A stretch of 64,000 bases of DNA from assembly GCA_050180015.1 (NCBI GenBank), contig JBFXEO010000001.1, positions 4,422-68,421 of the forward strand, written 5' to 3'. Numbering within the stretch: position 1 is the stretch's first letter; the number at the start of each line of letters is the position of its first letter. The translations under genes were made by a program, and so were the position numbers. The DNA comes from JBFXEO01 sp050180015. Lineage in GTDB: Bacteria > Bacteroidota > Bacteroidia > Bacteroidales > Tenuifilaceae. This document shows positions 8,135 through 19,122 of the stretch, in pieces. Below the pieces are notes generated by a model. That model made no database searches. It was not told the origin of the DNA and saw nothing but the letters and a program-made list of their open reading frames with translations.

Positions 8135-11100
8135 ATGACTAAGTACAGGAAAGTAAACAACATTACCGGATGGATTGTTTTTGCCATTTCTGCCATTGTT
8201 TATCTGATGACGATAGAACCGACGGCAAGTTTCTGGGATTGCGGAGAGTTTATTGCAACGGCATTTAAGCTGGAAGTAGGCCACCCTCCCGGAGCTCCGC
8301 TCTTTTTAATGATTGCCCGTTTCTTTTCCTTGTTTGCCAGCGACAACGCTCATGTTGCCATGATGATTAATTCAATGTCGGCATTGGCAAGTGCGTTTAC
8401 CATACTATTTTTATTCTGGACAATTACACATCTTGCCCGTAAGTTGATCATAAAAGACGAGAAAAATCCATCTTTAGCACAGACTGTTGCGGTAATGGCG
8501 AGCGGTGCTATAGGTGCATTGGCCTATACTTTTTCCGATACATTTTGGTTTTCGGCAGTTGAAGGGGAGGTTTACGCCCTATCGTCTTTCTTTACCGCCA
8601 TAGTTGTATGGGCCATTTTAAAGTGGGAGGATGTAGCCGACGAACCACATGCAAACCGTTGGATTATTTTTATTGCCTACATGATGGGGCTCTCGATTGG
8701 CGTACATCTTTTAAATCTTTTAACCATTCCCGCAATTGCATTTGTTTACTATTTCCGGAAGTATAAAACAACCCGTAATGGCATTTTACTAACATTTTTA
8801 GTTTCGGCGGTAGTGCTGGTAGCCATTCTTTATGTGATAATTCCAGGGCTATTTAAATTTGGTTCTCTTTTCGAGTTGATGTTTGTGAACGGCCTTGGGT
8901 TACCGTACTATTCCGGCTTAATTTTTTACCTTATACTTGTTTTTGCCGGGTTGGCACTAGGTGTTATTTACACGCACAAGCATTCACATGTTATATTTAA
9001 TACGGTTTTACTTGGCGTTTCCGTAATACTTATTGGCTATTCATCGTACTCGTTAATCCTGGTTCGTGCGTTGGAGGATACGCCAATCAATGAGAATAAG
9101 CCCTCGCACGTGTTTTCGATGATTAACTATTTAAATCGGGAACAGTATGGCGATAGACCGCTTTTTTATGGTCAGTACTACAATGCCCCCGTGGTTGATA
9201 CTAAAGAAGTAAATACCTACGTCCCCAAGAATGGCAAATATGTGGAAACTTGGCTCAAAACAGAGTATGAATTCGACAGCCGTTTCAAGACAATATTTCC
9301 AAGGATGTACAGCCCCGCAGGCGACCATGTGGAGGAATACAGGAAGTGGGGCATGGTTGAGGGAAAACCCGTGTCCGTCAGATCCCGAAACGGAGAAAAT
9401 GAAACACGTTATGTTCCCACGTTTGGTGAGAATCTGCTGTTTTTCTTCCGTTATCAGGTTAGCCACATGTATATTCGTTACTTCATGTGGAATTTTGTTG
9501 GGCGGCAGGATGACACGCAAAGTCAGGGTGGCATAGAAAACGGGAATTGGATAAGCGGGATTAAGCCAATTGATGCGCTCTTCCTCGGGAATCAGGACGA
9601 TTTAACCGATGACATGAAAAATCATCCGTCAAGAAACACATACTTTTTTCTTCCTTTGATTTTAGGGTTAATCGGAATTTACTACCAGCTTTTTGCAAAA
9701 CGCGACAAACGGAATTTTTTCGTAGTATTCATGCTTTTTTCCCTTACCGGATTTGCCATAGTGATTTACCTCAACCAGTATCCACTTCAGCCACGTGAAC
9801 GGGATTATGCTTATGCCGGATCGTTTTATGCCTTTGCCATTTGGATAGGTCTGGGCGTTTTAGCTGTTTACGAGTGGTTCAAGAAAGTGCTTTCTGAAAC
9901 AACCGCCGCCGGTACGGCCGGAATTCTTTGTACGGTAGTTCCGTTGATAATGGCTACGCAAAATTGGGACGATCACGATCGTTCCGGTAGATATACTGCT
10001 CGTGATTTTGCGGCAAATTATCTAAATTCTTGTCCGCCCAATGCGATACTTTTTACCAATGGCGATAACGATACGTTCCCGTTATGGTATGCCCAGGAAG
10101 TAGAAGGTATTAGAACCGATGTCCGTGTTGTGAATTTGAGTTTACTGGGAACCGATTGGTATATAGATCAAATGAAAGCCAAATGCTACGAGTCTAATCC
10201 TCTGCCAATTTCAATGACTCACAGTAAGTATGTTTTGGGCACCCGCGACATAGTTTACATCTACAACAGGATAGATGAATCTATAGAGCTGAAAAATCTC
10301 ATGAATTTTGTGGCAAGCGATGATCTTGATACCCGGCTTCAGATACCCGGAGAGGCCCCGGTAGATTACCTCCCTACAAATAAAATAAAGCTTACGGTTG
10401 ATAGGGCAAAAGTGCTCGCTTCCGGTACCGTAAAACCCAAGGACGAATCACTAATTGTACCCGAAATGGAATGGACCATTAAAGGCACCTACATTCAAAA
10501 AAGCGCAATGATAATTCTTGACATCCTTGCCAACAACAACTGGGAGCGTCCTGTTTATTTCGTGTCACCCTATGGCGATAGCGACGTTGGCCTCACGGAT
10601 TACCTACAGCACGATGGTTTTGCCTACCGCCTTGTTCCCATAAAATCTTCTTCTGCCGATTTTCTCTCAATAGGTAGAATTGATAGCGATATTTTATACG
10701 ATAAGCTGATGAATCAGTTTAAATGGGGACAAATGAATGACCCCAGCGTATTCATCGATTATAACAATCAGCGAACCGCCATAGTCCTTAAACTCCGTAA
10801 CACATTTAACCGGCTGGCAGAAACGCTTATTCAGGAGAATAAAAAAGATTCTGCGCTGAAAGTTCTTGATAAAATATACGAGCTAATGCCGCACGAAAAG
10901 TATCCCTACGATTTTTTTATGATAGGTATAGCCGAAAATTATTTTAAGCTTAACCAAACCGAGCGGGCAACAGCCATTGTGAAAAAATATTCCGATATAC
11001 TTACCCAAAAATTGAGGTATATCACCGGTTTGGGGCCACGCTACAAGGATTATTTTGATTATGATTTCAGGGTTAACCTGCAAACTTTGAACGAGCTGGG

Positions 11101-11194
11101 AAGTTTAGCCGGAACTTACGGGCAGACCCCAATAAAGGATAACATAAATAATGAGATGAATATGTTTATTGAACAGTATTCTCAGCGAAAGTAA
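8135..11194 (+). CDS. DUF2723 multipass membrane protein (GT-C-like, glycosyltransferase 117 family)
   Basis: This is a 1019-aa inner-membrane protein of the DUF2723 family, a GT-C-fold group common in Bacteroidota and linked to protein O-glycosylation or lipid glycan transfer. The family signature is near the N terminus: EPTASFWDCGEF (about 28-39) followed by VGHPPGAPLF. The acidic WDCGEF occupies the position of the catalytic Asp in GT-C enzymes. About 12 hydrophobic helices fill residues 10-620, with a large loop around 330-480. Residues 640-1019 are soluble and end in helical, TPR-like repeats (KVLDKIYELMP, FKLNQTERATAIVKK). It starts with ATG. It is monocistronic or leads into atpD 93 bp later. 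The acceptor and donor are unknown. Confidence 0.88.
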   Translation: MTKYRKVNNITGWIVFAISAIVYLMTIEPTASFWDCGEFIATAFKLEVGHPPGAPLFLMIARFFSLFASDNAHVAMMINSMSALASAFTILFLFWTITHLARKLIIKDEKNPSLAQTVAVMASGAIGALAYTFSDTFWFSAVEGEVYALSSFFTAIVVWAILKWEDVADEPHANRWIIFIAYMMGLSIGVHLLNLLTIPAIAFVYYFRKYKTTRNGILLTFLVSAVVLVAILYVIIPGLFKFGSLFELMFVNGLGLPYYSGLIFYLILVFAGLALGVIYTHKHSHVIFNTVLLGVSVILIGYSSYSLILVRALEDTPINENKPSHVFSMINYLNREQYGDRPLFYGQYYNAPVVDTKEVNTYVPKNGKYVETWLKTEYEFDSRFKTIFPRMYSPAGDHVEEYRKWGMVEGKPVSVRSRNGENETRYVPTFGENLLFFFRYQVSHMYIRYFMWNFVGRQDDTQSQGGIENGNWISGIKPIDALFLGNQDDLTDDMKNHPSRNTYFFLPLILGLIGIYYQLFAKRDKRNFFVVFMLFSLTGFAIVIYLNQYPLQPRERDYAYAGSFYAFAIWIGLGVLAVYEWFKKVLSETTAAGTAGILCTVVPLIMATQNWDDHDRSGRYTARDFAANYLNSCPPNAILFTNGDNDTFPLWYAQEVEGIRTDVRVVNLSLLGTDWYIDQMKAKCYESNPLPISMTHSKYVLGTRDIVYIYNRIDESIELKNLMNFVASDDLDTRLQIPGEAPVDYLPTNKIKLTVDRAKVLASGTVKPKDESLIVPEMEWTIKGTYIQKSAMIILDILANNNWERPVYFVSPYGDSDVGLTDYLQHDGFAYRLVPIKSSSADFLSIGRIDSDILYDKLMNQFKWGQMNDPSVFIDYNNQRTAIVLKLRNTFNRLAETLIQENKKDSALKVLDKIYELMPHEKYPYDFFMIGIAENYFKLNQTERATAIVKKYSDILTQKLRYITGLGPRYKDYFDYDFRVNLQTLNELGSLAGTYGQTPIKDNINNEMNMFIEQYSQRK

Positions 11195-11242
11195 ACTTTG
11201 GAAAAAATCTTTTCACGTATTTTCGTGGTTTAATAGATATAA

Positions 11243-12799
<1,557 letters not shown>

Positions 12800-12804
12800 C
12801 GGTT

Positions 12805-13062
12805 ATGGTATGCGATTTAATATCACCGGGGGCATCATTTCAGGTAGAGGATGTTTACTCTGTGAAAGTACCGGGTACAAAGGGATCATTTGGTATTCTA
12901 CACAAACATGCACCAATAGTGTCTTCGCTTGAACCCGGGATTGTAAACGTGATTCGGAATGATAATTCGGAACTACAGTTTAATATTCCATCTGGCGGCT
13001 TTGTGGAGGTAAACGAGGATATAGTAACAATTATAGCAGAATCTGTTTCACGGGGGAATTAA
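12805..13062 (+). CDS. atpC: F-type ATP synthase epsilon subunit, short form
   Basis: This is an 85-aa epsilon subunit consisting only of the N-terminal beta-sandwich (GTKGSFGILHKHAPIVSSL and IPSGGFVEVNEDIVTIIAE are typical). The C-terminal helical hairpin, which inhibits ATP hydrolysis in proteobacterial enzymes, is absent. Short epsilon subunits are known in Bacteroidota, so this is not a truncation artefact. Start ATG lies 5 bp after atpD. Confidence 0.93.
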   Translation: MVCDLISPGASFQVEDVYSVKVPGTKGSFGILHKHAPIVSSLEPGIVNVIRNDNSELQFNIPSGGFVEVNEDIVTIIAESVSRGN

Positions 13063-13120
13063 TTTACTTTAGGAAAAACTATTTTCGGATTTGGGTATAT
13101 TCTGATGAGACCTGTCATTA

Positions 13121-13852
13121 ATGAAAAAGATTCGGAACCACATCCTTTTGTTTTTTATTGTTTTCATCGGAAGTAATGGTTTGGCCCAACAAACCATTAC
13201 TTTTTCATCGTTGGATGGTTTAACCATTACGGCGGATCTTTACCTGGTTGATACCCGGAAACCGTACATTCTGCTACTGCATCAGGCCGGGTATAGCCGG
13301 GGCGAATACCGAGAAGTTGCACCACGGCTAACCAAACTTGGCTATAACTGTTTGGCCATCGATCAGCGGTCGGGCTATGAGGTTAACTTCGTTCGTAACG
13401 AAACGGCAAAACTTGCCAAGGAAAAAAATTTACCTGCCGATTATCCCGATGCTCTTCAGGATATAGAGGCTGCCGTAAACTATATCAAGGCCAAAACTGA
13501 TTTGCCCATTGTAATATGGGGAAGTTCCTATTCGGCATCATTGGCACTGATTGTTGCCGCGCAGGATTTGAGAATTAAGGCTGCCGTGGCATTTTCTCCC
13601 GGCGAGTATTTTAATCAGGATGGTTTTGTAAAATCAAAAATTTCGAAACTTTCAGTGCCCATTCTTGTGCTATCATCAAGAGGGGAATGCGAAATGGTAA
13701 AGGATGTTTGCGCGAGCGTTCAGCCTGAACTTACTACATTTTATTGTCCCACCGATGCCGGGAAACACGGATCTAAAGCATTGTGGAAATCAAATCCTTC
13801 CAGCAAGGATTACTGGATGACCGTAACAATATTTTTCAGCAAGTTAAAATAG
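13121..13852 (+). CDS. Exported alpha/beta hydrolase (dienelactone hydrolase-like)
   Basis: This is a 243-aa alpha/beta-hydrolase with a signal peptide (1-22, ending SNGLAQ). The oxyanion-side segment ILLLHQAGYSRGEY is followed by the nucleophile elbow WGSSYSAS (G-x-S-x-S, Ser near residue 131). The later ILVLSSRGEC and the final AGKHGSKA supply the likely acid and His positions. The acid is not an obvious Asp in the usual place, so activity needs checking. It lies 58 bp downstream of atpC on the same strand but has no functional link. The substrate is unknown; esterase or peptidase activity would be typical. Confidence 0.82.
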   Translation: MKKIRNHILLFFIVFIGSNGLAQQTITFSSLDGLTITADLYLVDTRKPYILLLHQAGYSRGEYREVAPRLTKLGYNCLAIDQRSGYEVNFVRNETAKLAKEKNLPADYPDALQDIEAAVNYIKAKTDLPIVIWGSSYSASLALIVAAQDLRIKAAVAFSPGEYFNQDGFVKSKISKLSVPILVLSSRGECEMVKDVCASVQPELTTFYCPTDAGKHGSKALWKSNPSSKDYWMTVTIFFSKLK

Positions 13853-14089
13853 AATATACCGTTTCGGGGATCGTAAAATATTTGAACCATATTTTTTCGG
13901 TTATGGGTTTCGGTTTTACCCAGAGTACACCTTAATTTTTTGAGGTTAGAGCAATCCTTCGTATTAGCCTTTCTTTCTGTAGGCACAAAAATTAACCGTA
14001 AATACGATAACATAATACATTAAAAATTACCCGCAAACAAAAATAGCGACGCGATTTGTTCAATGGATTCTTTGTTCTGTTGTTTTTAA

Positions 14090-14097
14090 TATTTTTG
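14090..14097 (+). promoter_or_regulatory. Bacteroidota-type -7 box (TATTTTTG) before the UpxY gene
   Basis: This is an exact TAnnTTTG match 17 bp before the start codon. A TTTG at 14071-14074 could be a -33 element, but the 15-bp spacing is shorter than usual. The rest of 13853-14114 holds no visible gene. Confidence 0.5.
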
Positions 14098-14114
14098 TGT
14101 AAATTAAATTTGAA

Positions 14115-14633
14115 ATGACTTTAGGTAAAGATAGTGGCGTTACTTGGTATGCCGCTTACACGAAACCGAGAAATGAAAAAAAGGTTTACTCTCGGCTGGC
14201 GGAAAGGGGAATAGATGTTTTTTTACCACTTCAAAAGAAAATAAAACAGTGGAGCGATAGAAAAAAGCTGGTTGAAGAGCCGCTTTTCAGATCCTACATA
14301 TTTGTTCGAATAAGCCAAAAGGATTACTATAGCGTTCTTAATACAGCAGGAATTGTCCGTTATGTTACTTTTGGCGGTAAAGCAGCACCAATTCCTGACA
14401 GGCAGATAGAGCAGGTGAAACAACTTTTGGTTCAGGATGTGGAAATAGAACCGATAGACGAAACCCTGGAGCTGGGAACCATGGTTGAGGTTAAGTTTGG
14501 CGGACTTATGGGTATTGTTGGAGAATTGGTTGACCATGCCGGAAAGAAAAAAGTAATAATTAGAATTGACCATGTAAGCCATTCATTGCTGGTTACCCTA
14601 CCAACCGGGTACGTTGCCCGAAGGGTTGAGTAA
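14115..14633 (+). CDS. UpxY family transcription antiterminator (NusG paralogue)
   Basis: This is a 172-aa specialised NusG paralogue. In Bacteroides, UpxY proteins promote elongation through long capsular polysaccharide operons. The NGN domain covers residues about 8-105: WYAAYTKPRNEKKVYSRL, then EEPLFRSYIFVRI, then the GIVRYVTFGGKAAPIP segment typical of the family. A KOW-like domain follows (ELGTMVEVKFGGLMGIVGEL, about 118-172). No polysaccharide operon follows; the next gene is convergent. It is therefore an orphan here and probably acts in trans or on another locus. Confidence 0.9.
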   Translation: MTLGKDSGVTWYAAYTKPRNEKKVYSRLAERGIDVFLPLQKKIKQWSDRKKLVEEPLFRSYIFVRISQKDYYSVLNTAGIVRYVTFGGKAAPIPDRQIEQVKQLLVQDVEIEPIDETLELGTMVEVKFGGLMGIVGELVDHAGKKKVIIRIDHVSHSLLVTLPTGYVARRVE

Positions 14634-14666
14634 GTCGAAAGCCCCGGCTGTTGAATTGGATAGATT

Positions 14667-15557
14667 TTATTTTGTTTCCTTCAGGTAACCTGCCGGATTT
14701 ACAGGAATGCCAGAAATTCTTACTTCGTAGTGTAAATGTGCGCCGGTACACCTTCCCGTGCACCCGGTGTAGCCAATCATATCTCCTTTGTTTACGCGAT
14801 TACCCTTCGAAATTAAAATTTTGCTAAGGTGTGCGTAAACGGAGGATGTACCATCGTTATGTTCTATGATTATGTAATTACCAAAGCCCCGGTTATACTC
14901 GGCCAGAATAACCTTTCCGCTTGCCGAGGTATATACTTCAACATTTTTACCGGTTCCGAAATCAATACCATTGTGCTTTACCATTCTGTAAAGCGTTGGA
15001 TGAAATCGCATCCCGTAAGGCGAGGTAATTTTTGCCTTTATTTTTGGAATAGGGGTAAGAACAGGAACGCCATCATTTTCGTTGGGTAATGGCTTGAACG
15101 TTGTTTCTGCTTTTACAGCTTCGGGTTTGGCATCGGCTGGTAAAACCGGTTGGGCTGGCTTTTCATTTTTTTCTATTTGTTTTGGATGGGTATCGGCAAC
15201 CTCATCCTTGGGATTAACGGTAATCTGCTCGGTAACTATTACCGGATTACCGAGTGCTGCGCTGACATGCTTTTCGAAAACAATAATATCATCAACCGCA
15301 TTTGCTTTGGCGGTGTCCTTTTGCTCTGTATAGTATTTTTTCAACCCCACCATGCTGTTGTAGTAATCCTGATAATCTGCGGCCATTTTTTTGAGTTCCT
15401 CTTCACGCTGTTTTTTAAAGTTCTGATAGTCGGATTCCCGGTTTGCTTTGTAACTTTCAAAGTCCTGTTCCAACTTCTTTTTTCCGTCCTGAGCAGGGGC
15501 ATGGTTGAAAATTAGCACCAGCGTTAAAGGGGTTAAAGTTAATTTTGAGGTTCTCAT
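14667..15557 (-). CDS. Exported M23 family metallopeptidase
   Basis: This is a 296-aa predicted periplasmic or surface peptidoglycan endopeptidase of the LytM/M23 family. A signal peptide (1-22) is followed by a strongly charged, Lys/Glu-rich coiled-coil-like region (about 25-95) and a Pro-rich linker. The M23 domain (about 172-290) has both zinc motifs: HNGIDFG (H and D ligands) and HLHYEVR near the C terminus, so it should be catalytically competent. The loop before HLH reads CTGRCTG where most relatives have serines, which may allow a disulfide. It starts with ATG. Nothing else is co-directional nearby except the LysO pair upstream. Confidence 0.9.
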   Translation of the reverse strand: MRTSKLTLTPLTLVLIFNHAPAQDGKKKLEQDFESYKANRESDYQNFKKQREEELKKMAADYQDYYNSMVGLKKYYTEQKDTAKANAVDDIIVFEKHVSAALGNPVIVTEQITVNPKDEVADTHPKQIEKNEKPAQPVLPADAKPEAVKAETTFKPLPNENDGVPVLTPIPKIKAKITSPYGMRFHPTLYRMVKHNGIDFGTGKNVEVYTSASGKVILAEYNRGFGNYIIIEHNDGTSSVYAHLSKILISKGNRVNKGDMIGYTGCTGRCTGAHLHYEVRISGIPVNPAGYLKETK

Positions 15558-15631
15558 CGATTTTTATTTTTAGTGAATATGAATCGGTTACATTTTTTAT
15601 GCCAGTCTGGCAACGCTAAAAACAAATACTA

Positions 15632-16234
15632 TTACGGCGATAAAATTAGCGATACAAAGAATGGGACAAGTATTGTTAGGGTAATACCGTGAATTAATGA
15701 AGGAATTGCGTACTCCTTCCCTGACGCTTTTGTTATTATGGGCAACGTTGTATCCATGCTGGTTGCTCCACCGGCGCAAATGGGAGCAATTTTCCCGAAA
15801 GCACCGGCAAGGATTGGTGCAAAAACCAACGTTATGATCTCTCTAATTACATTCGAAAGAAGTGCTACTACTCCAAGCCAGTCGCTATGGAGTTCTTTTA
15901 TCAGAATACTCGATAAGCTATAGTATCCGTAGCCGGAGCCTACGGCAATGGCCTCCTTCAGGTTTATCCCCTTTATTAGGGGAACAACCAAAATAACGCC
16001 AATAGTAGTTCCCACTATGGTTGTTAAAGGAATCAGTAAAATTTTAAAATTCAAAACTTTAATTGCCTGTAATGCTTTAGTATCCGATCCTATTCCAGCT
16101 CCAACTAAAAACATTAACAGGTACAGGGCATATTGCCCAAAATCTACTCTTAGCATCAGTTCAGGAATAGTCCCGGAAATCCCAATAATCATTCCGGCAG
16201 CAAAAAATCCCAGAATTATAAAACTACTTTTCAT
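15632..16234 (-). CDS. lysO: LysO-type lysine exporter, C-terminal ORF
   Basis: This 200-aa membrane protein matches the C-terminal two thirds of E. coli LysO (YbjE, DUF340), an L-lysine exporter of the inner membrane. About six hydrophobic helices are visible. Family blocks include VGAGIGSDTKAL, GSGYGYYSLSSILI, NVIREIITLVFAPIL and GGATSMDTTLPII. The ATG start overlaps the upstream 94-aa ORF by 11 bp in another frame, so the two halves are translationally coupled. Two-ORF LysO occurs, from memory, in other Bacteroidota, so this is probably a two-subunit transporter and not a frameshift. Confidence 0.87.
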   Translation of the reverse strand: MKSSFIILGFFAAGMIIGISGTIPELMLRVDFGQYALYLLMFLVGAGIGSDTKALQAIKVLNFKILLIPLTTIVGTTIGVILVVPLIKGINLKEAIAVGSGYGYYSLSSILIKELHSDWLGVVALLSNVIREIITLVFAPILAGAFGKIAPICAGGATSMDTTLPIITKASGKEYAIPSLIHGITLTILVPFFVSLILSP

Positions 16235-16508
16235 TTTGATGATTTTTAAAGAAAACCCTATAGGTTAGCCAACCCAGCAGGGCACTTCCCAGAACACCTG
16301 CAATTGATATTATTAACGCTTTTACCCCAAGCGTATGTAATGACGATACTATTTCCTTGTTTGTGCCAATGCTAACCCCCATTGAAAAAAGAAGGGCATA
16401 TATGGCATAGGTTGTAAGCGTTTCGTTTACTTTTACTAACCGGACAGACGATCTTATGAGATACCCCGTGGTTATGCCTAGAATCATTATTACTATAACT
16501 GTAAGCAT
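16224..16508 (-). CDS. LysO-type lysine exporter, N-terminal ORF
   Basis: This 94-aa protein has three hydrophobic segments and matches the N-terminal third of LysO/DUF340 (MLTVIVIMILGITTGYLIR, then YALLFSMGVSIGTNKEI and the ALIISIAGVLGSALLGWLTYRVFF helix). It ends with stop TAG inside the first codons of the following ORF (11-bp overlap). Together the two products add up to about the length of single-chain LysO (roughly 300 aa). Start ATG at 16508. Confidence 0.83.
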   Translation of the reverse strand: MLTVIVIMILGITTGYLIRSSVRLVKVNETLTTYAIYALLFSMGVSIGTNKEIVSSLHTLGVKALIISIAGVLGSALLGWLTYRVFFKNHQNEK

Positions 16509-16671
16509 GCAAAATATGTTTTCGTAAATATAGCCATAGTTTAACGGTTGGGTTAAAACGGGTTGCCTTTAAATAGTGTAAATTTAGAAATTGTTTGTTG
16601 TGTGGATATTAAAAATTTTAATGCAGGTGAAACCTACTTGCCGGTTGAATTGTTGATAGTAGAAAAGAACG

Positions 16672-17445
16672 ATGTACCCCGATTATCATATACATACAAA
16701 TTTTTCTGACGGACGCGATACCCATGAGGAAATGCTTGCCTCGGCACAGATTAGGGGCGTTTCCGAGATAGGATTTTCCGATCATATATGTATTAAACCC
16801 GTGGGATGGGCCATGAATATTGAAAAAATTCCAGCGATGATTCAAACCGTAGATATGCTGAAGGAAAAATCGGGGGTAATTACCGTAAGGCAGGGCGCAG
16901 AGGTCGATTATATTGTGGGAATGGAAAAACAAATCCGGGAGTTACTACAATCAATTCCCCTGGATTACTGTATTGGCTCTGTTCATTTTATCGACGATTG
17001 GAATTTTGATACTGATGTTACTCCTTACGATGCCGTCAATATAAATACGTTTTATAAAACGTATTTTGGATTGGTACAACGTTCTGCGAAATCGGGGCTG
17101 TTCGATATGGTAGGACATTGCGATTTAGCCAAGAAATTTGCGTATTATCCTACTTTTTCTCTCGAAAAAATTTTTAACGAAACGGCCAAAGTTTTCAGCG
17201 ATTACGGTGTTGTTGTAGAGCTGAATACCAGTGGAAAAAATAAACCTTGTGCAGAATTTTACCCGTCAACACTTTTTCTGGAAATACTCCATCATCATAA
17301 AGTGCCCATAACCCTTGGCTCAGATGCTCATGTGGAGCAAAATATAGGTCAGTTTTTTGCAGAAGCGGTAGCGCTACTTAAACTGGTGGGGTATAGGGAA
17401 GTTGTAACTTTTTCGCAGCGGAAAAGAGTTCCTCAGAAACTTTAG
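16672..17445 (+). CDS. PHP domain histidinol-phosphatase-like phosphoesterase
   Basis: This is a 257-aa metal-dependent phosphoesterase of the PHP family (HisK/HisJ type). It begins directly with the metal motif DYHIHTNFSDG (residues 3-13). Further PHP ligands follow in FSDHICI, the QGAEVDY segment, CIGSVHFID, MVGHCDL and finally TLGSDAH (SDAH near 222). Histidinol-phosphate is the typical substrate of this subgroup, but no his genes are adjacent, so a general phosphoesterase role is equally open. Start ATG at 16672; nadB follows by 60 bp. Confidence 0.85.
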   Translation: MYPDYHIHTNFSDGRDTHEEMLASAQIRGVSEIGFSDHICIKPVGWAMNIEKIPAMIQTVDMLKEKSGVITVRQGAEVDYIVGMEKQIRELLQSIPLDYCIGSVHFIDDWNFDTDVTPYDAVNINTFYKTYFGLVQRSAKSGLFDMVGHCDLAKKFAYYPTFSLEKIFNETAKVFSDYGVVVELNTSGKNKPCAEFYPSTLFLEILHHHKVPITLGSDAHVEQNIGQFFAEAVALLKLVGYREVVTFSQRKRVPQKL

Positions 17446-17479
17446 GCGGAATTAGCTGCCGACGAGAGATGATATTTTA

Positions 17480-17487
17480 TAGCTTTG
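17480..17487 (+). promoter_or_regulatory. Bacteroidota-type -7 box (TAGCTTTG) for nadB
   Basis: This is an exact TAnnTTTG match 18 bp before the ATG at 17506. Because the box overlaps the upstream TTG at 17485, the ATG is favoured as the real start. No -33 TTTG is seen. Confidence 0.5.
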
Positions 17488-17505
17488 CACAAATATTATA
17501 CTATC

Positions 17506-19086
17506 ATGTCCACATTTAATTGCGATTTTCTTGTTATTGGGTCAGGAATTGGTGGGTTAAGCTATGCCCTTAAAGTAGCCGAACGCGGAAGAGTAATACT
17601 CGTCACTAAAGCAGGGTTAGACGATACAAATACATCCTATGCACAAGGTGGAATAGCGGCTGTTACGTATGAGCCCGATACCATTGAAAAGCATATAAAG
17701 GATACATTAATTTGTGGCGATGGTCTTTGCGATGAGAGGGTTGTTCGGATGATTGCTGGGGATGCCCCCGCACAAATTAGCCAGCTAATCCAATGGGGCG
17801 TAAAGTTTGATCGTCAATCCAACGGACAGTACGATTTAGCGCGCGAAGGTGGACACTCAGAACATCGGATACTACACCACAAGGACAATACGGGCCATGA
17901 AATTCAGCGGGCACTCAGCGCTAAAGTTCGTCAGCATCCCAATATTCAGGTGTTTGAACACCATTTTGCAGTAGAAATTATCACCCAACACCACCTGGGT
18001 GTGGATGTGCGTCGTGGTGATCGCGATATTACATGCTTTGGCGCTTATGTACTCGACTTGAAAACCCAAAAGGTTTACACCTTTTTAAGTCGCGTAACTG
18101 TTATGTCCACCGGGGGAACTGGCAACATATACCATACAACAACCAACCCTGCGGTAGCTACTGGGGATGGAATTGCCATGGTTTACCGTGCGAAGGGCGA
18201 AGTGGAAAATATGGCGTTTGTGCAGTTCCACCCAACTTCGCTATACAACCCAGGTGAACGTCCATCGTTTCTGATTACCGAAGCTATGCGTGGCTTTGGG
18301 GCTGTACTTAAAACCAGAGACGGTAAAGATCTGATGGGCAAGTACGACAAGCGGGGATCGCTTGCACCCCGGGATATAGTTGCCCGTGCCATAGACCACG
18401 AAATGAAAACTCGGGGTGACGATTTCGTTTATCTCGATGTTACCGCCAAGGATCCTGGCGAAATTAAGAGCCATTTCCCGAATATTTACGAAAAGTGCCT
18501 ATCGGAGAATATAGACATAACTAAAGATATGATTCCTGTTGTACCAGCAGCACATTTCCTTTGCGGTGGAATTAAGGTAAATATGAATGGCGAAAGCAGT
18601 ATCAATCACCTTTATGCAATTGGGGAGTGCTCTTCAACCGGGCTTCATGGGGCAAATAGATTAGCCTCGAACTCACTAATCGAGGGAATTGTTTATGCAG
18701 AGAAAGCAGCCCGGCATAGCATTGGCACTTTTGGTAAAATAGATTTGAACGCAAGTATCCCCGAGTGGGATTACGAGGGAACAACTCACAACGAGGAAAT
18801 GGTGCTTATTACCCAAAACTATAAGGAAATGCAGCAGATTATGAGCAACTATGTGGGCATCGTTCGCTCTAATTTACGTTTAGAGAGAGCCCACAATCGG
18901 TTGGCAATAATATACCGCGAAACGGAGGAACTGTATAAAAAATCGATACTTACCCAAAAGCTTTGCGAGCTGCGTAATATGATTAGCGTGGGATTTCTCA
19001 TCATTCGTGATGCCCGAAATATGCACGAAAGCCGAGGGCTACACTACTCAATAGATTACCCGAAGCAGAGAGGGTTAGAGTTTTAA
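17506..19086 (+). CDS. nadB: L-aspartate oxidase
   Basis: This flavoprotein oxidises L-aspartate to iminoaspartate, the first step of de novo NAD synthesis. The 526-aa sequence has the N-terminal FAD motif VIGSGIGGLSYA, the TSYAQGGIAAV loop, AREGGHSEHRILHHKDNTGHEI, MSTGGTGNIYHTTTNP and EGIVYAEKAARHS, which are characteristic of NadB. VENMAFVQFHPTSLY and LHGANRLASNSL distinguish it from fumarate reductase flavoproteins. ATG 17506 is preferred over TTG 17485 because the promoter box lies across the latter. nadA and nadC are not in the window. A bidirectional terminator follows directly. Confidence 0.97.
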   Translation: MSTFNCDFLVIGSGIGGLSYALKVAERGRVILVTKAGLDDTNTSYAQGGIAAVTYEPDTIEKHIKDTLICGDGLCDERVVRMIAGDAPAQISQLIQWGVKFDRQSNGQYDLAREGGHSEHRILHHKDNTGHEIQRALSAKVRQHPNIQVFEHHFAVEIITQHHLGVDVRRGDRDITCFGAYVLDLKTQKVYTFLSRVTVMSTGGTGNIYHTTTNPAVATGDGIAMVYRAKGEVENMAFVQFHPTSLYNPGERPSFLITEAMRGFGAVLKTRDGKDLMGKYDKRGSLAPRDIVARAIDHEMKTRGDDFVYLDVTAKDPGEIKSHFPNIYEKCLSENIDITKDMIPVVPAAHFLCGGIKVNMNGESSINHLYAIGECSSTGLHGANRLASNSLIEGIVYAEKAARHSIGTFGKIDLNASIPEWDYEGTTHNEEMVLITQNYKEMQQIMSNYVGIVRSNLRLERAHNRLAIIYRETEELYKKSILTQKLCELRNMISVGFLIIRDARNMHESRGLHYSIDYPKQRGLEF

Positions 19087-19091
19087 CAGAC

Positions 19092-19121
19092 AAAAAACCT
19101 CGAAGAAATCCGAGGTTTTTT
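19092..19121. terminator. Bidirectional terminator between nadB and tRNA-Arg
   Basis: The 11-bp arms 19092-19102 and 19111-19121 (AAAAAACCTCG / CGAGGTTTTTT) flank an 8-base loop, with an A-run on one side and a T-run on the other. It can stop nadB transcripts on plus and tRNA transcripts on minus. Confidence 0.9.
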
Positions 19122-19122
19122 G

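Noticed and set aside
16224..16508. Frameshifted single-chain LysO (pseudogene)
   Set aside because: Both ORFs are intact with proper ATG starts and an ordinary coupling overlap; a two-ORF exporter is the simpler reading.
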